In this document: positions 7,704 to 17,008 of the stretch, piece by piece
Layout: the number at the start of each line of letters is the position of its first letter
Numbering within the stretch: the first letter of the stretch is position 1
From: JAFAMS01 sp049520515
Lineage (GTDB): Bacteria > Vulcanimicrobiota > Vulcanimicrobiia > Vulcanimicrobiales > Vulcanimicrobiaceae
DNA: 64,000 nucleotides
Reading direction: 5' to 3'
NCBI GenBank assembly: GCA_049520515.1
Contig: JBEKPS010000001.1
Location: 248,001-312,000 of the forward strand
Position numbers and translations under genes: made by a program
The notes under the pieces: generated by a model
Seen by the model: the letters and a program-made list of their open reading frames with translations, nothing else
What the model was told of the DNA's origin: nothing
Databases searched by the model: none

Positions 7704-10453
7704 GCCGTCGCCATCTCCGGCGCAACGAGCTCGCTCGTGAACGCTTCGATGACGTCGCCGGCCTTGAGATCCTGATACTTCGCAACTTGAACGCCGCATT
7801 CGAAGTTCTCTTGAACCTCGCGCACGTCGTCTTTGAAGCGCCGCAGTGATTCCAGCTCGCCTTCGAACACGACGGCCGAATCACGCAACACGCGAACCTT
7901 CGCACTGCGCGTAAGCTTGCCGGATTGCACGTAGCAGCCCGCAATCGTACCGACCTTCGATACCTTGAAGACCTCGCGGACTTCGGCGCGCCCGAGAACG
8001 ACCTCGCGGAATTTCGGATCGAGCATGCCGACCATGGCTTTCTTCAGATCGTTCTCTACTTCGTAGATGACCTGATAGAAGCGCAGATCGACGAGCTCAG
8101 TTGACGCAAGCCGCTTGACGTTTTCATCCGGACGGATGTTGAAGCCGATCAACACGGCATTGGATGCCGATGCAAGGTTGACGTCGTTCGGCGTGATCGC
8201 ACCGACGCCGGCATAGATCACGCGAATGTTGACCTCGGCCGTCGAAAGCGATTCGACACGGGTGCGCAACGCTTCGACCGAACCTTGACCGTCGGCCTTG
8301 ATGACGAGATTGAGCGTCTTTGCGCCTTCCGTCGCCATCTGCATGAACGTCTCGAGCGTGATCTTCGGACCGGCGGTCGTTTGAATGCGCACGTCGCGAC
8401 GCTTGTTGCTGCGCTTGGCAGCGGCTTCGCGTGCAACACGCTCATCGGAGACGACCATCAGGGTGTCGCCGGCCGACGGAACGTCGGAGAGACCCATGAG
8501 CTCGACAGGAATCGAGGGGCCAGCCTTCTTTACTTGCTTGCCGCGATCGTCGAGCAGCGCACGAATCTTACCGTACGTGCCGCCGACGACGACGATGTCG
8601 CCGACGCGCAGTGTTCCATTTTGCACGAGCACCGTCGCCACCGGGCCACGCCCGCGATCGAGCGCCGATTCGATGACGACCGCCGCCGCGCGGCGATTCT
8701 TGTTCGCCTTGAGATCGAGAATGTCGGCTTCAAGCAGCACGGTCTCGAGCAGCTGATCGATGCCTATTCCGTTACGCGCAGAAACCGGCACCATTTCGAC
8801 TTTGCCGCCCCAATCGACAGGCTGCAGACCTTGTTCGGTCAGCTGCGTCTTCACTTGATCCGGATTGGCATCGGCTTTGTCGATCTTGTTGATCGCAACG
8901 ACGATCGGAACATTCGCTGCACGAATGTGACTGATGGCCTCGATCGTTTGCGGCATGACACCGTCATCTGCGGCAACCACGAGCACGGCGACGTCGGTGA
9001 CTTTCGCACCGCGCGCGCGCATCGCCGTGAACGCTTCGTGACCGGGCGTATCGATGAAGGTGATCTTGCGATCGTTCTTCTCGACCGTGTACGCACCGAT
9101 GCGCTGCGTGATACCGCCGGCTTCGCCTCCGGCAACGTTTGCTACGCGAATCTTATCGAGCAGCGACGTCTTGCCGTGGTCGACGTGACCAAGCACGGTA
9201 ACGACCGGCGGACGCGAGGTAAGCAGCTCGGGACGATCTTCTTCTTGCTCGACGACGACTTCTTCGCCGGCTTCTTTGAGGATCGCCTCAAAACCGAACT
9301 TCTTCGCAACGGTGATCGCCATTTCGCTCGGAATGTTTTGATTGATCGTCGCCATCGTGCCCATCTTGATGAGCTCTTTGATGATGTCTTTGGCCGGGAT
9401 GATCATCGACGTTGCAAGCTCTTGCACGGTGAGCACGTCTGGGATCTCGATCTTCTCGAGCTTTGTGGGGGGCGTCGCGGGCGCAGCATCGAGCGAGCCG
9501 CGCTTTTTGTTGCGCGCTTTCTCGAGCAGCTGTTCTTTCTCGCGATCTTTTTTCGAAAGTTTGTCATCGCGATCGCGCGGCGCGCCGCGGCCGTCGCGTC
9601 CGGGAGCACCGGAGCTGGGCGTCGGTCCGCCACCGGCTGGAACGAGCGGCATGCCGGGACGCGGGCCGCCAGGGCGCGGGCCGGGCGGAAGCGGACGAAA
9701 AGGTCCATTGCCGGCCGGACGCGGACGCCCGCCGACGGGCGCAGGGCCGCCGGGGCGAGGCGCACCGGGTGGTGTGAGCGGACGCGGTTGATACCCTTGG
9801 CCCGGGACACCGGGCTGACCAGGGCGAGGCGCGACACCGGGACGGCCGGGGAGACCAATGCGGGGGCCGGGCGCGGCAGACGTCGGTGCTGCGGCTTGCG
9901 GACGCGCTTGTTCTGGAGGCGCAGCCGGAGGACGAATCGAGCTTTGACCCGGCGGAACCGGACGCAGCTGCGGGATCGGAGCCTCGGTGGCGGCTGGTGC
10001 GGGCGCGGGGGCTGGACGGCGAGGCGCAGCTTTAGGCGGCTCCTCAGCCACTGCGGGCGCATGCGTGGCTTCTCCGTTAGCGGCTGCCGGAGGCGTTGCT
10101 GCCGCGGGAGCTGCTGGGGCCGGGGCACGGCGCGGCGTGTCGAGGACAGGCTTCAAGGTCGGGACAGGGTCGGGGGGCGGAGCGGCCGGAGCTGCAGCGG
10201 CCTTCGGGGCCGGCTTCGGCTTCGCGGCGGGCGCAGGAGCGGCCTCAGCCTTAGCAGCGGCCGGCGCGGCGGCAGCTGCGTTTTTCGCTTTGAGCTGCGC
10301 GCGCAACAAATCGGCGATCTTGTCGTCGACGACGCTGAGTTGGTTTTTCGCTTCGAGCCCCAGCCGCCCAAAGAGGGCGATCAGGTCTTTCGAAGTCATT
10401 CCGAGCTCTTTTGCGAGCTCGAAAATCCGCACTTTGCCGGTTACCGTTGCCAT
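7700..10453 (-). CDS. infB: translation initiation factor IF-2
   Basis: 917 residues. GTPase that brings fMet-tRNA to the 30S subunit. Order: IF2_N helix (1-50), a long Ala/Pro/Gly-rich linker (about 55-290), a charged helix (295-320), a second IF2_N-like segment (about 335-395), then the G domain with GHVDHGKT (422-429), DTPGHEAF (about 468) and NKID (522-525), followed by domains II-IV. Overall it is slightly longer than E. coli IF-2 owing to the linker. Preceded by a stable hairpin (10474-10498) and by ylxR. AAGGACAGTATG gives a good ribosome site. Confidence 0.97.
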   Translation of the reverse strand: MATVTGKVRIFELAKELGMTSKDLIALFGRLGLEAKNQLSVVDDKIADLLRAQLKAKNAAAAAPAAAKAEAAPAPAAKPKPAPKAAAAPAAPPPDPVPTLKPVLDTPRRAPAPAAPAAATPPAAANGEATHAPAVAEEPPKAAPRRPAPAPAPAATEAPIPQLRPVPPGQSSIRPPAAPPEQARPQAAAPTSAAPGPRIGLPGRPGVAPRPGQPGVPGQGYQPRPLTPPGAPRPGGPAPVGGRPRPAGNGPFRPLPPGPRPGGPRPGMPLVPAGGGPTPSSGAPGRDGRGAPRDRDDKLSKKDREKEQLLEKARNKKRGSLDAAPATPPTKLEKIEIPDVLTVQELATSMIIPAKDIIKELIKMGTMATINQNIPSEMAITVAKKFGFEAILKEAGEEVVVEQEEDRPELLTSRPPVVTVLGHVDHGKTSLLDKIRVANVAGGEAGGITQRIGAYTVEKNDRKITFIDTPGHEAFTAMRARGAKVTDVAVLVVAADDGVMPQTIEAISHIRAANVPIVVAINKIDKADANPDQVKTQLTEQGLQPVDWGGKVEMVPVSARNGIGIDQLLETVLLEADILDLKANKNRRAAAVVIESALDRGRGPVATVLVQNGTLRVGDIVVVGGTYGKIRALLDDRGKQVKKAGPSIPVELMGLSDVPSAGDTLMVVSDERVAREAAAKRSNKRRDVRIQTTAGPKITLETFMQMATEGAKTLNLVIKADGQGSVEALRTRVESLSTAEVNIRVIYAGVGAITPNDVNLASASNAVLIGFNIRPDENVKRLASTELVDLRFYQVIYEVENDLKKAMVGMLDPKFREVVLGRAEVREVFKVSKVGTIAGCYVQSGKLTRSAKVRVLRDSAVVFEGELESLRRFKDDVREVQENFECGVQVAKYQDLKAGDVIEAFTSELVAPEMATA

Positions 10454-10473
10454 ACTGTCCTTTAGTGAGACCT

Positions 10474-10498
10474 CGGCGAACCTGAGAAGGCTTCGCCG
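10474..10498 (-). promoter_or_regulatory. hairpin in the ylxR-infB gap, possible leader/attenuation element
   Basis: CGGCGAA (10474-10480) pairs perfectly with TTCGCCG (10492-10498); an inner CCT/AGG pair extends the stem around a GAGA loop with one bulged base. It lies 21-45 bases before the infB start on the transcribed strand. There is no T-tract, so it is not a simple terminator. It may separate ylxR from infB expression or be an RNA-processing site. Purely structural evidence. Confidence 0.4.
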
Positions 10499-10506
10499 AC
10501 GACGGG

Positions 10507-10752
10507 TTAGTTTATCATGTTTGAGCCTGTTCGGAGAAACTCAGCCGCTTGGCTAAGTCCTGGGAATCGTTTGTTCTTCGCGACTGCAGCGGCGCACTCC
10601 GACGAACAGAGATAAACGCCGCGGCCCGGTTGACGGCTTGTCTTGTCGGCGACCCAACCGCTCTGGGCGGGAGTAAAGCGGACCATTGTGCCTTGCGGAT
10701 GCCGCTCGCGGCAGCCTGCGCACGTCCGAATCGGCTCGCGCCCTTGGGACAC
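10507..10752 (-). CDS. ylxR: YlxR (DUF448) family RNA-binding protein
   Basis: 81 residues. The family signature RTCAGCRERHPQGTMVRF opens the protein and GRGVYLCSSECAAAVAKNKRF follows, as in Streptococcus YlxR, whose fold suggests RNA binding. YlxR has been linked to RNase P and to regulation of nucleoid or metabolic genes in Bacillus, but its role is not settled. The GTG start at 10752 shares one base with the nusA stop (TAGTG). Position between nusA and infB is the conserved one. Confidence 0.93.
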   Translation of the reverse strand: MSQGREPIRTCAGCRERHPQGTMVRFTPAQSGWVADKTSRQPGRGVYLCSSECAAAVAKNKRFPGLSQAAEFLRTGSNMIN

Positions 10753-11951
10753 TATTGCTGCAACATCTCCCGCTTGAACTCTTCAAGCCGGCGTAGCAAC
10801 TCGGGATCGACGGTTTCTTCGCCTTCGGCGACGACTTCTTCGCCTTCCGCCACGACTTCAGCCTCGACCGTTTCGGCAACCGCACCGAGCTCTTCGCGTT
10901 CGGCAAGGTACCGCGCGCGATTTGAGTCAGCTTCGGTTTCCGACGTGATGTCGAGACGCCAACCGGTTAGACGCGCAGCAAGCCGCACATTCTGACCTTC
11001 GCGTCCGATCGCAAGCGAAAGTTGATAATCGGGAACGATAACGAGCGCAACGCCGTCATCCTCGAAGAGCTCAACGCCGATAACCTTCGCCGGTGCGAGC
11101 GCATTTTGAATGAAGCCGCTCACATCGGGAGCCCAGCGAATGACGTCGATCTTTTCGCCGCGCAGTTCGTCGGAGACAGCCGCAATGCGACTCGACTTCG
11201 GTCCGAGACACGCACCGACCGCATCGACTTCCGGTCGATTCGAATGCACGGCAACCTTCGTTCGGCTCCCGGCTTCGCGCGAGATCGCCATGATCTCGAC
11301 GACGTCTTCGCGGATCTCCGGCACTTGATTCTCGAGCAGTCGCTGCACGAGACCCTCAGCGGCGCGTGAGAGAACGACGAGCGGACCCTTCGGACTCTTG
11401 CGAACGTCGAGTACGTAGGCGCGAATGCGATCGTTGATCCGATAATTCTCGCGGTGGACTTGTTCCGAGAGCGGCAAGAGCGCTTCGTGTTTGTTGTCGA
11501 GCAGCACGTACATGTTGCGCTGTTCGTAACGCTGGACGACGCCCATCACGATGTCATGCAGCTTCGCGCTATACGTGTTGAAGATCGTGTCGCGCTCGGC
11601 CTCGCGAATGCGCTGCACGATGACCTGCTTTGCGGTCTGCGCGGCGATGCGGCCGAAATCTTTGGGCGTCACTTCCTCGTCGTAGAAATCCCCCGGCTCG
11701 TAATTTCCGCCGGCTTCTCGCTTCGTGACCTCGAGCTTCGGATCGGCGACCTCTTCGACGACCGTGCGGCGATGATACACACGGTACTCTCCGCTTTGAC
11801 GATCGATCGTGACTATCGCGTTTGCGTCGCTACCGTAGTTGCGCTTGTACGCCGAGATCAATGCGGCTTCGAGCGCTTCGAGCAGCATCTCGAATCCGAT
11901 ACCGCGTTCAGTTTCGATCTCTTTGAGAGCCGAGAGCATTTCAGTATTCAT
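10752..11951 (-). CDS. nusA: transcription termination/antitermination factor NusA
   Basis: 399 residues. Order: N-terminal RNA-polymerase-binding domain (1-130, with GIGFEMLLEALEAALISAYKRNYG), S1 domain (about 135-200), and two KH domains (about 210-345; VPEIREDVVEIMAISREAGSRTKVAV, GACLGPKSSRI, SLAIGREGQNVRLAARLTGW). It ends with an acidic Glu/Val-rich tail (about 360-399) in place of the acidic repeats found in proteobacterial NusA. It modulates pausing and termination and works with NusB, also encoded in this window at 22.3 kb. Its start overlaps the rimP end by 4 bases (ATGA). Confidence 0.97.
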   Translation of the reverse strand: MNTEMLSALKEIETERGIGFEMLLEALEAALISAYKRNYGSDANAIVTIDRQSGEYRVYHRRTVVEEVADPKLEVTKREAGGNYEPGDFYDEEVTPKDFGRIAAQTAKQVIVQRIREAERDTIFNTYSAKLHDIVMGVVQRYEQRNMYVLLDNKHEALLPLSEQVHRENYRINDRIRAYVLDVRKSPKGPLVVLSRAAEGLVQRLLENQVPEIREDVVEIMAISREAGSRTKVAVHSNRPEVDAVGACLGPKSSRIAAVSDELRGEKIDVIRWAPDVSGFIQNALAPAKVIGVELFEDDGVALVIVPDYQLSLAIGREGQNVRLAARLTGWRLDITSETEADSNRARYLAEREELGAVAETVEAEVVAEGEEVVAEGEETVDPELLRRLEEFKREMLQQ

Positions 11952-12463
11952 CTGTGTCGTCTTTCTTTTTTCTCTTTTGCTAAGTCGGCACGCGGATCGT
12001 ACTCGAGGTTCGCGTGCTTGATGAGCGTGAGCGGGAGCGGCAGCTCGCCGTCTTTTTGCGTGAGGATGACATTAGTACCGCGCAAGCCCTCGAGTCGTCC
12101 GCGATGCGTCTTTGCGCCGCGGACCATGATGTCGGTCGTGAGCTTGACGTTGGAACCGATGAAGCGTTGGTAATCTGCGGGCCGCAGCAGCGGACGCTCG
12201 AGTCCCGCCGATTCGACCGAAAGCGTGTACATTTCGGGATACTGGTCGAGTGCAGCATTGAGCTTGCGCGCGATACGCTCGCAGGTCGCGACGTCGACGC
12301 CGCCCGGCTTGTCGATTATGACGCGAAACTCGATCGAGCCACGATGCTTGTGGTGCGAGGTCGAAACGACTTCGACGTCACGCAGAGATGCATCGATCGA
12401 GAGCTCGTACGCTGCGCGCTCGAACGCTCCGATGACATCACGTGCCTCGCCTCCGGCCTGCAC
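11948..12463 (-). CDS. rimP: ribosome maturation factor RimP
   Basis: 171 residues. Needed for 30S assembly. The N-terminal domain contains VEVVSTSHHKHRGSIEFRVIIDKPGGVDVATCERIARKLNAAL, and the motif LSVESAGLERPL is the RimP hallmark (usually LEVSSPGLDRPL). A C-terminal SH3-like barrel follows. The frame contains two GTG codons, at 12472 and 12463. GAGGAGG lies directly against the first but 9 bases before the second, so 12463 was chosen. First gene of the nusA-infB operon. Confidence 0.92.
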   Translation of the reverse strand: MQAGGEARDVIGAFERAAYELSIDASLRDVEVVSTSHHKHRGSIEFRVIIDKPGGVDVATCERIARKLNAALDQYPEMYTLSVESAGLERPLLRPADYQRFIGSNVKLTTDIMVRGAKTHRGRLEGLRGTNVILTQKDGELPLPLTLIKHANLEYDPRADLAKEKKERRHR

Positions 12464-12490
12464 GGCTGACACCCTCCTCTGGGAAATATT

Positions 12491-12514
12491 AAAGCGCGCC
12501 TGGCGGCGCGCTTT
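12491..12514 (-). terminator. rho-independent terminator behind the Pro/Thr-rich TonB-like gene
   Basis: Perfect 10-bp inverted repeat AAAGCGCGCC (12491-12500) and GGCGCGCTTT (12505-12514) with a 4-base loop. On the minus strand it follows the stop of the 12541-13761 gene by 26 bases and is followed by AATATTT. It separates that gene from the rimP operon, whose promoter must lie within or near this 77-base gap. Confidence 0.75.
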
Positions 12515-12540
12515 CGTCAGCGACTATACACCAAAGGCGC

Positions 12541-13761
12541 CTAGTTGTGCAACGGCGGCGGGGTCGGGTAGTTGATACGCTGCTGCCGGTCGCGTGGATC
12601 GGCGATGTCATCGTTCTTCCGGCAGGTACCGACGTAGAAAACAGGCGGTTGCTCGGGCCCTCGCGTCGTCACCAGCCAACCGGCGCAGATCTTCGGAAGC
12701 AGCGGACCGAGGTTGACGACCTTGAGCGCGTAGAGCACCTGTCCGACGTCGAACTCGAACGCGACCGTCTTCTCGCCAATGCCTTTGAGCGGCGGCGGCT
12801 TGAGATTCTTGACCTCGTAGTCCGACGCCAATTTCTTTTCGGCATCCGCAATCTCGTCGGCGTAGCTCTTCGTATCGTAGTGCCGCTCTTCGTTGATTGT
12901 GCCGAGCATTTTACGCATGCGAGCTTCGAGATCGGCGGCGTTTGCGGATGAGACCGGCGAGGGTTGCGCGCTCGGCGCTGCCGTGCGCACCGCGACCGGC
13001 CGCGAAGTCGGCGCCAGGGTGGCACGGGCCGTTGCCGGACGCGCTGTCGTGGGGCGCGCGGTCGCGGGCGGCCCTGTGGCGCGCGCGACCGCAGTCGCGG
13101 CCTGGGTCGGTGCCGAGGTGGGCGCAGGCACGGCCGTCGGGGCTACGGTCGGCTCTCGCGTCGGCTCACGGGTCGGAGCGACGGTCGGCTCATGGGTGGG
13201 TGCTTCGGTTGGAGCCACCGTGGGCCGAGGCGTCGGGGGAGCGGTCGCGGGCTGCGGCGTCTCGGTCGGCGCGATCGTCGGACGCACGGTCGGAACCGGC
13301 GTTGCCCGGACGGTTTCTTCGACGGTCGGCACAGGAGTAGGCCGAGCGGTTGGAACGATCGTGGGCGTCGGCTCAACAATCGGCGGTCGTGTTGGCGCGA
13401 CTGAAGGAATCGCGGTCGGAAGAAATGTCGGCTTGAAGCTGACGGCAACCGGTGGCGGACGCGGGAGGCGAAGTGGCGTTTGCTTCGGGACCACTTTCGG
13501 GGTCGGGACGTAGGTCGGCGTGACCGTCGGAATCGTCGTCGGCTGCTCGGTGATCGTCACAAGCGGCGTCGGCGTGGGCTGTGCGGATTCGAGCGTGATC
13601 ACGGTCGAGGCGACGTTCGCTTGGGTCTGTTCGGGTGGCCCCGACTCGCTTCGAAACGCGAGAATTTGGAACAGCACGAAAAAGAAAAGCACATGCACGA
13701 GCAGCGAGAGCCCATAGGCTCCGCTGAAACGCCGGCGGTCCCCAGGGTCACGCGCGCTCAC
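12541..13761 (-). CDS. TonB-like single-pass protein with a long Pro/Thr-rich periplasmic spacer
   Basis: 406 residues. A short basic cytoplasmic N-terminus is followed by one membrane helix (YGLSLLVHVLFFFVLFQILAF, about 16-36), as in TonB/TolA energy transducers. Residues about 60-275 are a low-complexity spacer built of PTxxPT and VAPT units. The C-terminal part (about 285-400) has a coiled segment (ADLEARMRKMLGTINEER) and a compact domain containing KTVAFEFDVGQVLYALKVVNLGPLLPKICAGWLV with two cysteines. That domain is not an obvious TonB_C fold. I infer a cell-envelope role, spanning the periplasm. The start is a GTG without a clear ribosome site. Divergent from pyruvate kinase. Confidence 0.65.
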   Translation of the reverse strand: MSARDPGDRRRFSGAYGLSLLVHVLFFFVLFQILAFRSESGPPEQTQANVASTVITLESAQPTPTPLVTITEQPTTIPTVTPTYVPTPKVVPKQTPLRLPRPPPVAVSFKPTFLPTAIPSVAPTRPPIVEPTPTIVPTARPTPVPTVEETVRATPVPTVRPTIAPTETPQPATAPPTPRPTVAPTEAPTHEPTVAPTREPTREPTVAPTAVPAPTSAPTQAATAVARATGPPATARPTTARPATARATLAPTSRPVAVRTAAPSAQPSPVSSANAADLEARMRKMLGTINEERHYDTKSYADEIADAEKKLASDYEVKNLKPPPLKGIGEKTVAFEFDVGQVLYALKVVNLGPLLPKICAGWLVTTRGPEQPPVFYVGTCRKNDDIADPRDRQQRINYPTPPPLHN

Positions 13762-13850
13762 TTGGCCGCACTATGACGCTTGCCGCAAGCTTCCATTTGT
13801 CGCGCGAACTCAAGGAGGCGGTCCAGTCGCGTCCGAGAAGCGCGCGCACC

Positions 13851-15287
13851 ATGGGAAGCGTCAACCGAGATGGCAAGCGAACAAAGATTGTCGCCACAAT
13901 CGGACCGTCGTCGCGCGACCCACAAATGTTGCGAGCGATGTTTCTCGCCGGCGTCAACGTCGTGCGCTTGAACTTCTCGCACGGCACGCACGAAGAACAC
14001 GGCGCGGTAATCGACGACGTGCGTCGCATCGCGAACGAACTCGACATGCACGTCGCGGTGCTGCAAGATCTTCCCGGACCGAAAGTACGAACCGGTTCGC
14101 TCGATGGACAGGCGACCGTCCGCCTCGAAAGCGGCGCACCCTTTACGCTTACGACACGGCAGCTGCAAGGTTCGCCGACGTGCGTCTCGGTGAGCTACGC
14201 GAATCTCCCGAACGACGTTGAAGCCGGCAAGTCGATATACTTACAAGACGGCACGATTGCGTTGCGGATCGACGAAGTCACGTCCGATGAGGTGCGTACG
14301 CACGTCGAGGTCGGCGGCGATTTGCGGGCGTCGCAAGGCATAAATTATCCAGACGGGACCTTGCAAATCGAGTCGGTCACGGATCGCGACCTCGAGCACC
14401 TGGCGTACGGGTTGACAAAAGACGTCGACTGGGTCGGTGTCTCGTTTGTGCGTTCCGCCGAAGATCTTTTGCGCGTGAAGTCGTTCATTCACGAACGCAA
14501 ACACGACACGCCGGTCATGGCGAAAATCGAAAAGCACGAAGCGCTCGAACACATCGCCGAGATCATCGACGTCGCAGATGGCATCATGGTCGCACGCGGC
14601 GACTTGGGCATCGAGGTTCCGCTCGAGACGGTCCCGATGATTCAAAAGCATTTGATCGAACGCGCGAATCGTGCCAGCAAGCCGGTCGTCACCGCGACGC
14701 AGATGCTCGAGTCGATGATCACCAACGCGCGGCCGACGCGCGCAGAAGCAAACGACGTTGCAAATGCAATTCTTGACGGCACCGATGCCGTGATGCTGTC
14801 GGGCGAAACGGCGCGTGGAAAATATCCTCTCGATGCGGTCAAAGTCATGGCAACAATTGCCGGCGAAATCGAAAAAGACTATCCCCACGCTGAAATGAAA
14901 GCGCGCCGCCTCGAATACCACGACGGCTCGATCGCGACGACCGTCGCCCAGGCCGCGGCACTTTGCACCGAAGCCCTCAGCCTTCGCTCGGCCGTCACCG
15001 GCACGACGACCGGCAACACGGCACGGCACATCTCATCATTCCGGCCGACCGCGCGTATCTACGCGATCACGCCGCGCCGGGAAGTCGCGCGCCGGCTGTC
15101 TGTCGTGTGGGGGGTTGAAGCGCTCGTCGTGCAGCCCTATAAGATGTTCGAAACGATGCTCGAGCTTGCCGAAGCCCGCCTACTCTCCGAAGCCATCGCC
15201 GAACGCGGTGAAGTCATCGTCGTCACGAGCGGCATGCCTGTCGGCGAAGGCGGCACTAACGTCGTCAAGTTGCACCGGATCGAGTAA
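13851..15287 (+). CDS. pyk: pyruvate kinase
   Basis: 478 residues from the ATG at 13851. Converts phosphoenolpyruvate and ADP to pyruvate and ATP. KRTKIVATIGPSSRD opens the barrel; NVVRLNFSHG, LQDLPGPKVRTG, the metal/PEP site VMAKIEKHEAL, VARGDLGIEVP and the active-site helix TATQMLESMI are all present. The C-terminal allosteric domain is complete (TTTGNTARHISSFRP ... VIVVTSGMPVGEGGTN). The frame stays open to an ATG at 13773, but the extra 26 residues have no counterpart in the family and no ribosome site, so the shorter form is preferred. Confidence 0.95.
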   Translation: MGSVNRDGKRTKIVATIGPSSRDPQMLRAMFLAGVNVVRLNFSHGTHEEHGAVIDDVRRIANELDMHVAVLQDLPGPKVRTGSLDGQATVRLESGAPFTLTTRQLQGSPTCVSVSYANLPNDVEAGKSIYLQDGTIALRIDEVTSDEVRTHVEVGGDLRASQGINYPDGTLQIESVTDRDLEHLAYGLTKDVDWVGVSFVRSAEDLLRVKSFIHERKHDTPVMAKIEKHEALEHIAEIIDVADGIMVARGDLGIEVPLETVPMIQKHLIERANRASKPVVTATQMLESMITNARPTRAEANDVANAILDGTDAVMLSGETARGKYPLDAVKVMATIAGEIEKDYPHAEMKARRLEYHDGSIATTVAQAAALCTEALSLRSAVTGTTTGNTARHISSFRPTARIYAITPRREVARRLSVVWGVEALVVQPYKMFETMLELAEARLLSEAIAERGEVIVVTSGMPVGEGGTNVVKLHRIE

Positions 15288-15337
15288 GACCTAAAGCGGC
15301 ATTGCCGGACGCGCACGTTCGCGCGACGATTGAATGA

Positions 15338-17008
15338 CTACCCGGCTTTGCGCTCTTTCAACAACGTTTTTGCATGCTGCAACGACACGCCGGTCGTTGC
15401 GCCGCTGAGCATTCGCGCGAGCTCTTCAAGGCGCGCGTCGCGGTCGAGGTCGACGATTTCGATGAGCGTCGCTGACTTTGTCTCCGTTTTGCGGAGCGCG
15501 ACTTGACGGTCTGCAAAAGCGGCGATCTGCGCGAGATGCGTGACGCACACGACCTGAAGATCGCGCGCCAGGTCGGCAAGTCGCGCGCCGACGGCGTTTG
15601 CGGTCGCGCCGCCTACGCCCGCGTCGATTTCGTCGAAGATGATCGCAGTACGGGCGGACCGATCGGCGAGCACAACCGTCAGCGCCAGCATGACGCGCGA
15701 AAGCTCGCCGCCAGACGCGCTGCGTCCGAGCGAGCGCGCCGGCTCCCCCGGATTCGCAGCCAGCATGAACTCGCAGCGCTCCGCGCCACGCGGACCAACT
15801 TGCTCGAGCATCTCGAACGCGATTTCGAATCGCGCTGACGGCATGGCAAGCGCAGCCAACTCATTCGAGATTTTCTTCTCGCACGTTTTGGCTGCAGCGT
15901 GTCGCAGCTTTGTCAGTTTCGCCGCGGCATCGCGCAGGTCGGCCGCGGCTTCATCTCGGGATCGCTGCAACGAAGCTCGATGTTCATCGCCGTGTTCGAA
16001 ACGCTTCATCGTTGCATCGAAGCGCTGCTTGGCCTCGAGCACGGCCTCGATCGAGCCGCCGTATTTCTTCTTCAGACGATCGAGCAGCTCGAGCCGCCCG
16101 GTGATCGCATCGAGCTCCGCCGGATCGATGTCGACTGCTTCGAGCTGACGCGCGATACGGCCGGCAAGCTCGGAGGTTTCGCTCTGCAACGCACTCGCCG
16201 AATTCGCAAGCTCTTCGAGCTCACGCGCGTAGCGTCCGACGCTCGACAGCGATGTCGCTGCTCCGCCGAGACTATCTGATGCGCTCGCTTCCCTCTCCGT
16301 CAACGTATCATGCGCCGCGCGCAAAGCGCTCGCAATACGCTCCGAGTTGACGAGCAGGTCGCGCCGTTCGCGCAGGCGTTCTTCTTCATCGGCTTCGGGC
16401 GCAGCATCGGAAATCTCGCGCGACGCAAATGCCGCGTAGTCGGCGTCGGCGAGCGCCCGGCCCGCTTGCGCCTCGAGCTCCGTGAGCTGGAGAACAACCG
16501 CAGCGTGACGTTCGTACGCCGCGCGCAGCCGGCTCGCAGTCGCAAGCAATTCCGCACCGCCGAAACGATCGAGCGCATCAAGCTGCTGCGCAGGTACGAG
16601 CAGACGTTGGGCTTCGTGCTGCCCAACGACCTCGGCTACTTCGCGGCCGATCGAACGCAATTGGGCTGCGCTTACGGGCACGCCGCCAACGCGTGCACTC
16701 GTCTTTCCGTCGGAGAGCTCGCGCACGATCGCAAGCGTTTCGTCCTCGTCGATCTCGATGCCGGCAGCTGCGATTGCTGCGAGCGCGCGTGCGTCGGGTT
16801 CGATTTCGAGCGAGATGCGCGCGCGTTTCCGGCCTTTGCGCACAGCATCGGTCGCGGCGCGCGCGCCCAGCACAAAATCGATCGCATCGAGCAACATCGT
16901 TTTGCCGCTCCCGGTCTCGCCCGTGATGGCGGTCAATCCGGCGGCGGGTTCGAGCTCGGCGTGCGCGATCAGCTCGTAATCTTCGACGGTTAGGCGCCGC
17001 AGCGCCAT
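15338..17008 (-). CDS. recN: DNA repair ATPase RecN
   Basis: 556 residues, an SMC-like ATPase acting in double-strand-break repair. The head halves are at the two ends: Walker A GETGSGKT (about 30-37) after LTVEDYELIAHAEL, and the signature/Walker B region LGRSASGGELSRVMLAL ... TAIIFDEIDAGVGG near 440-480. The middle is coiled coil (about 160-370). The ATG at 17008 shares one base with the nadK stop (TAATG). The order tlyA-nadK-recN is conserved in many bacteria. Confidence 0.95.
   Translation of the reverse strand: MALRRLTVEDYELIAHAELEPAAGLTAITGETGSGKTMLLDAIDFVLGARAATDAVRKGRKRARISLEIEPDARALAAIAAAGIEIDEDETLAIVRELSDGKTSARVGGVPVSAAQLRSIGREVAEVVGQHEAQRLLVPAQQLDALDRFGGAELLATASRLRAAYERHAAVVLQLTELEAQAGRALADADYAAFASREISDAAPEADEEERLRERRDLLVNSERIASALRAAHDTLTEREASASDSLGGAATSLSSVGRYARELEELANSASALQSETSELAGRIARQLEAVDIDPAELDAITGRLELLDRLKKKYGGSIEAVLEAKQRFDATMKRFEHGDEHRASLQRSRDEAAADLRDAAAKLTKLRHAAAKTCEKKISNELAALAMPSARFEIAFEMLEQVGPRGAERCEFMLAANPGEPARSLGRSASGGELSRVMLALTVVLADRSARTAIIFDEIDAGVGGATANAVGARLADLARDLQVVCVTHLAQIAAFADRQVALRKTETKSATLIEIVDLDRDARLEELARMLSGATTGVSLQHAKTLLKERKAG

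Noticed and set aside
8285..10465. A 726-codon open frame on the plus strand, antisense to infB
   Set aside because: It is rich in Arg, Asp and Gly with no domain, and exactly mirrors the GC-rich codon pattern of infB, whose protein is unmistakable. Such mirror frames occur across the whole window.
13000..13560. Regular short repeats that could suggest a CRISPR array or minisatellite
   Set aside because: The repeats are in frame and encode the PT/VAPT spacer of the TonB-like protein; unit length and spacing do not fit CRISPR.
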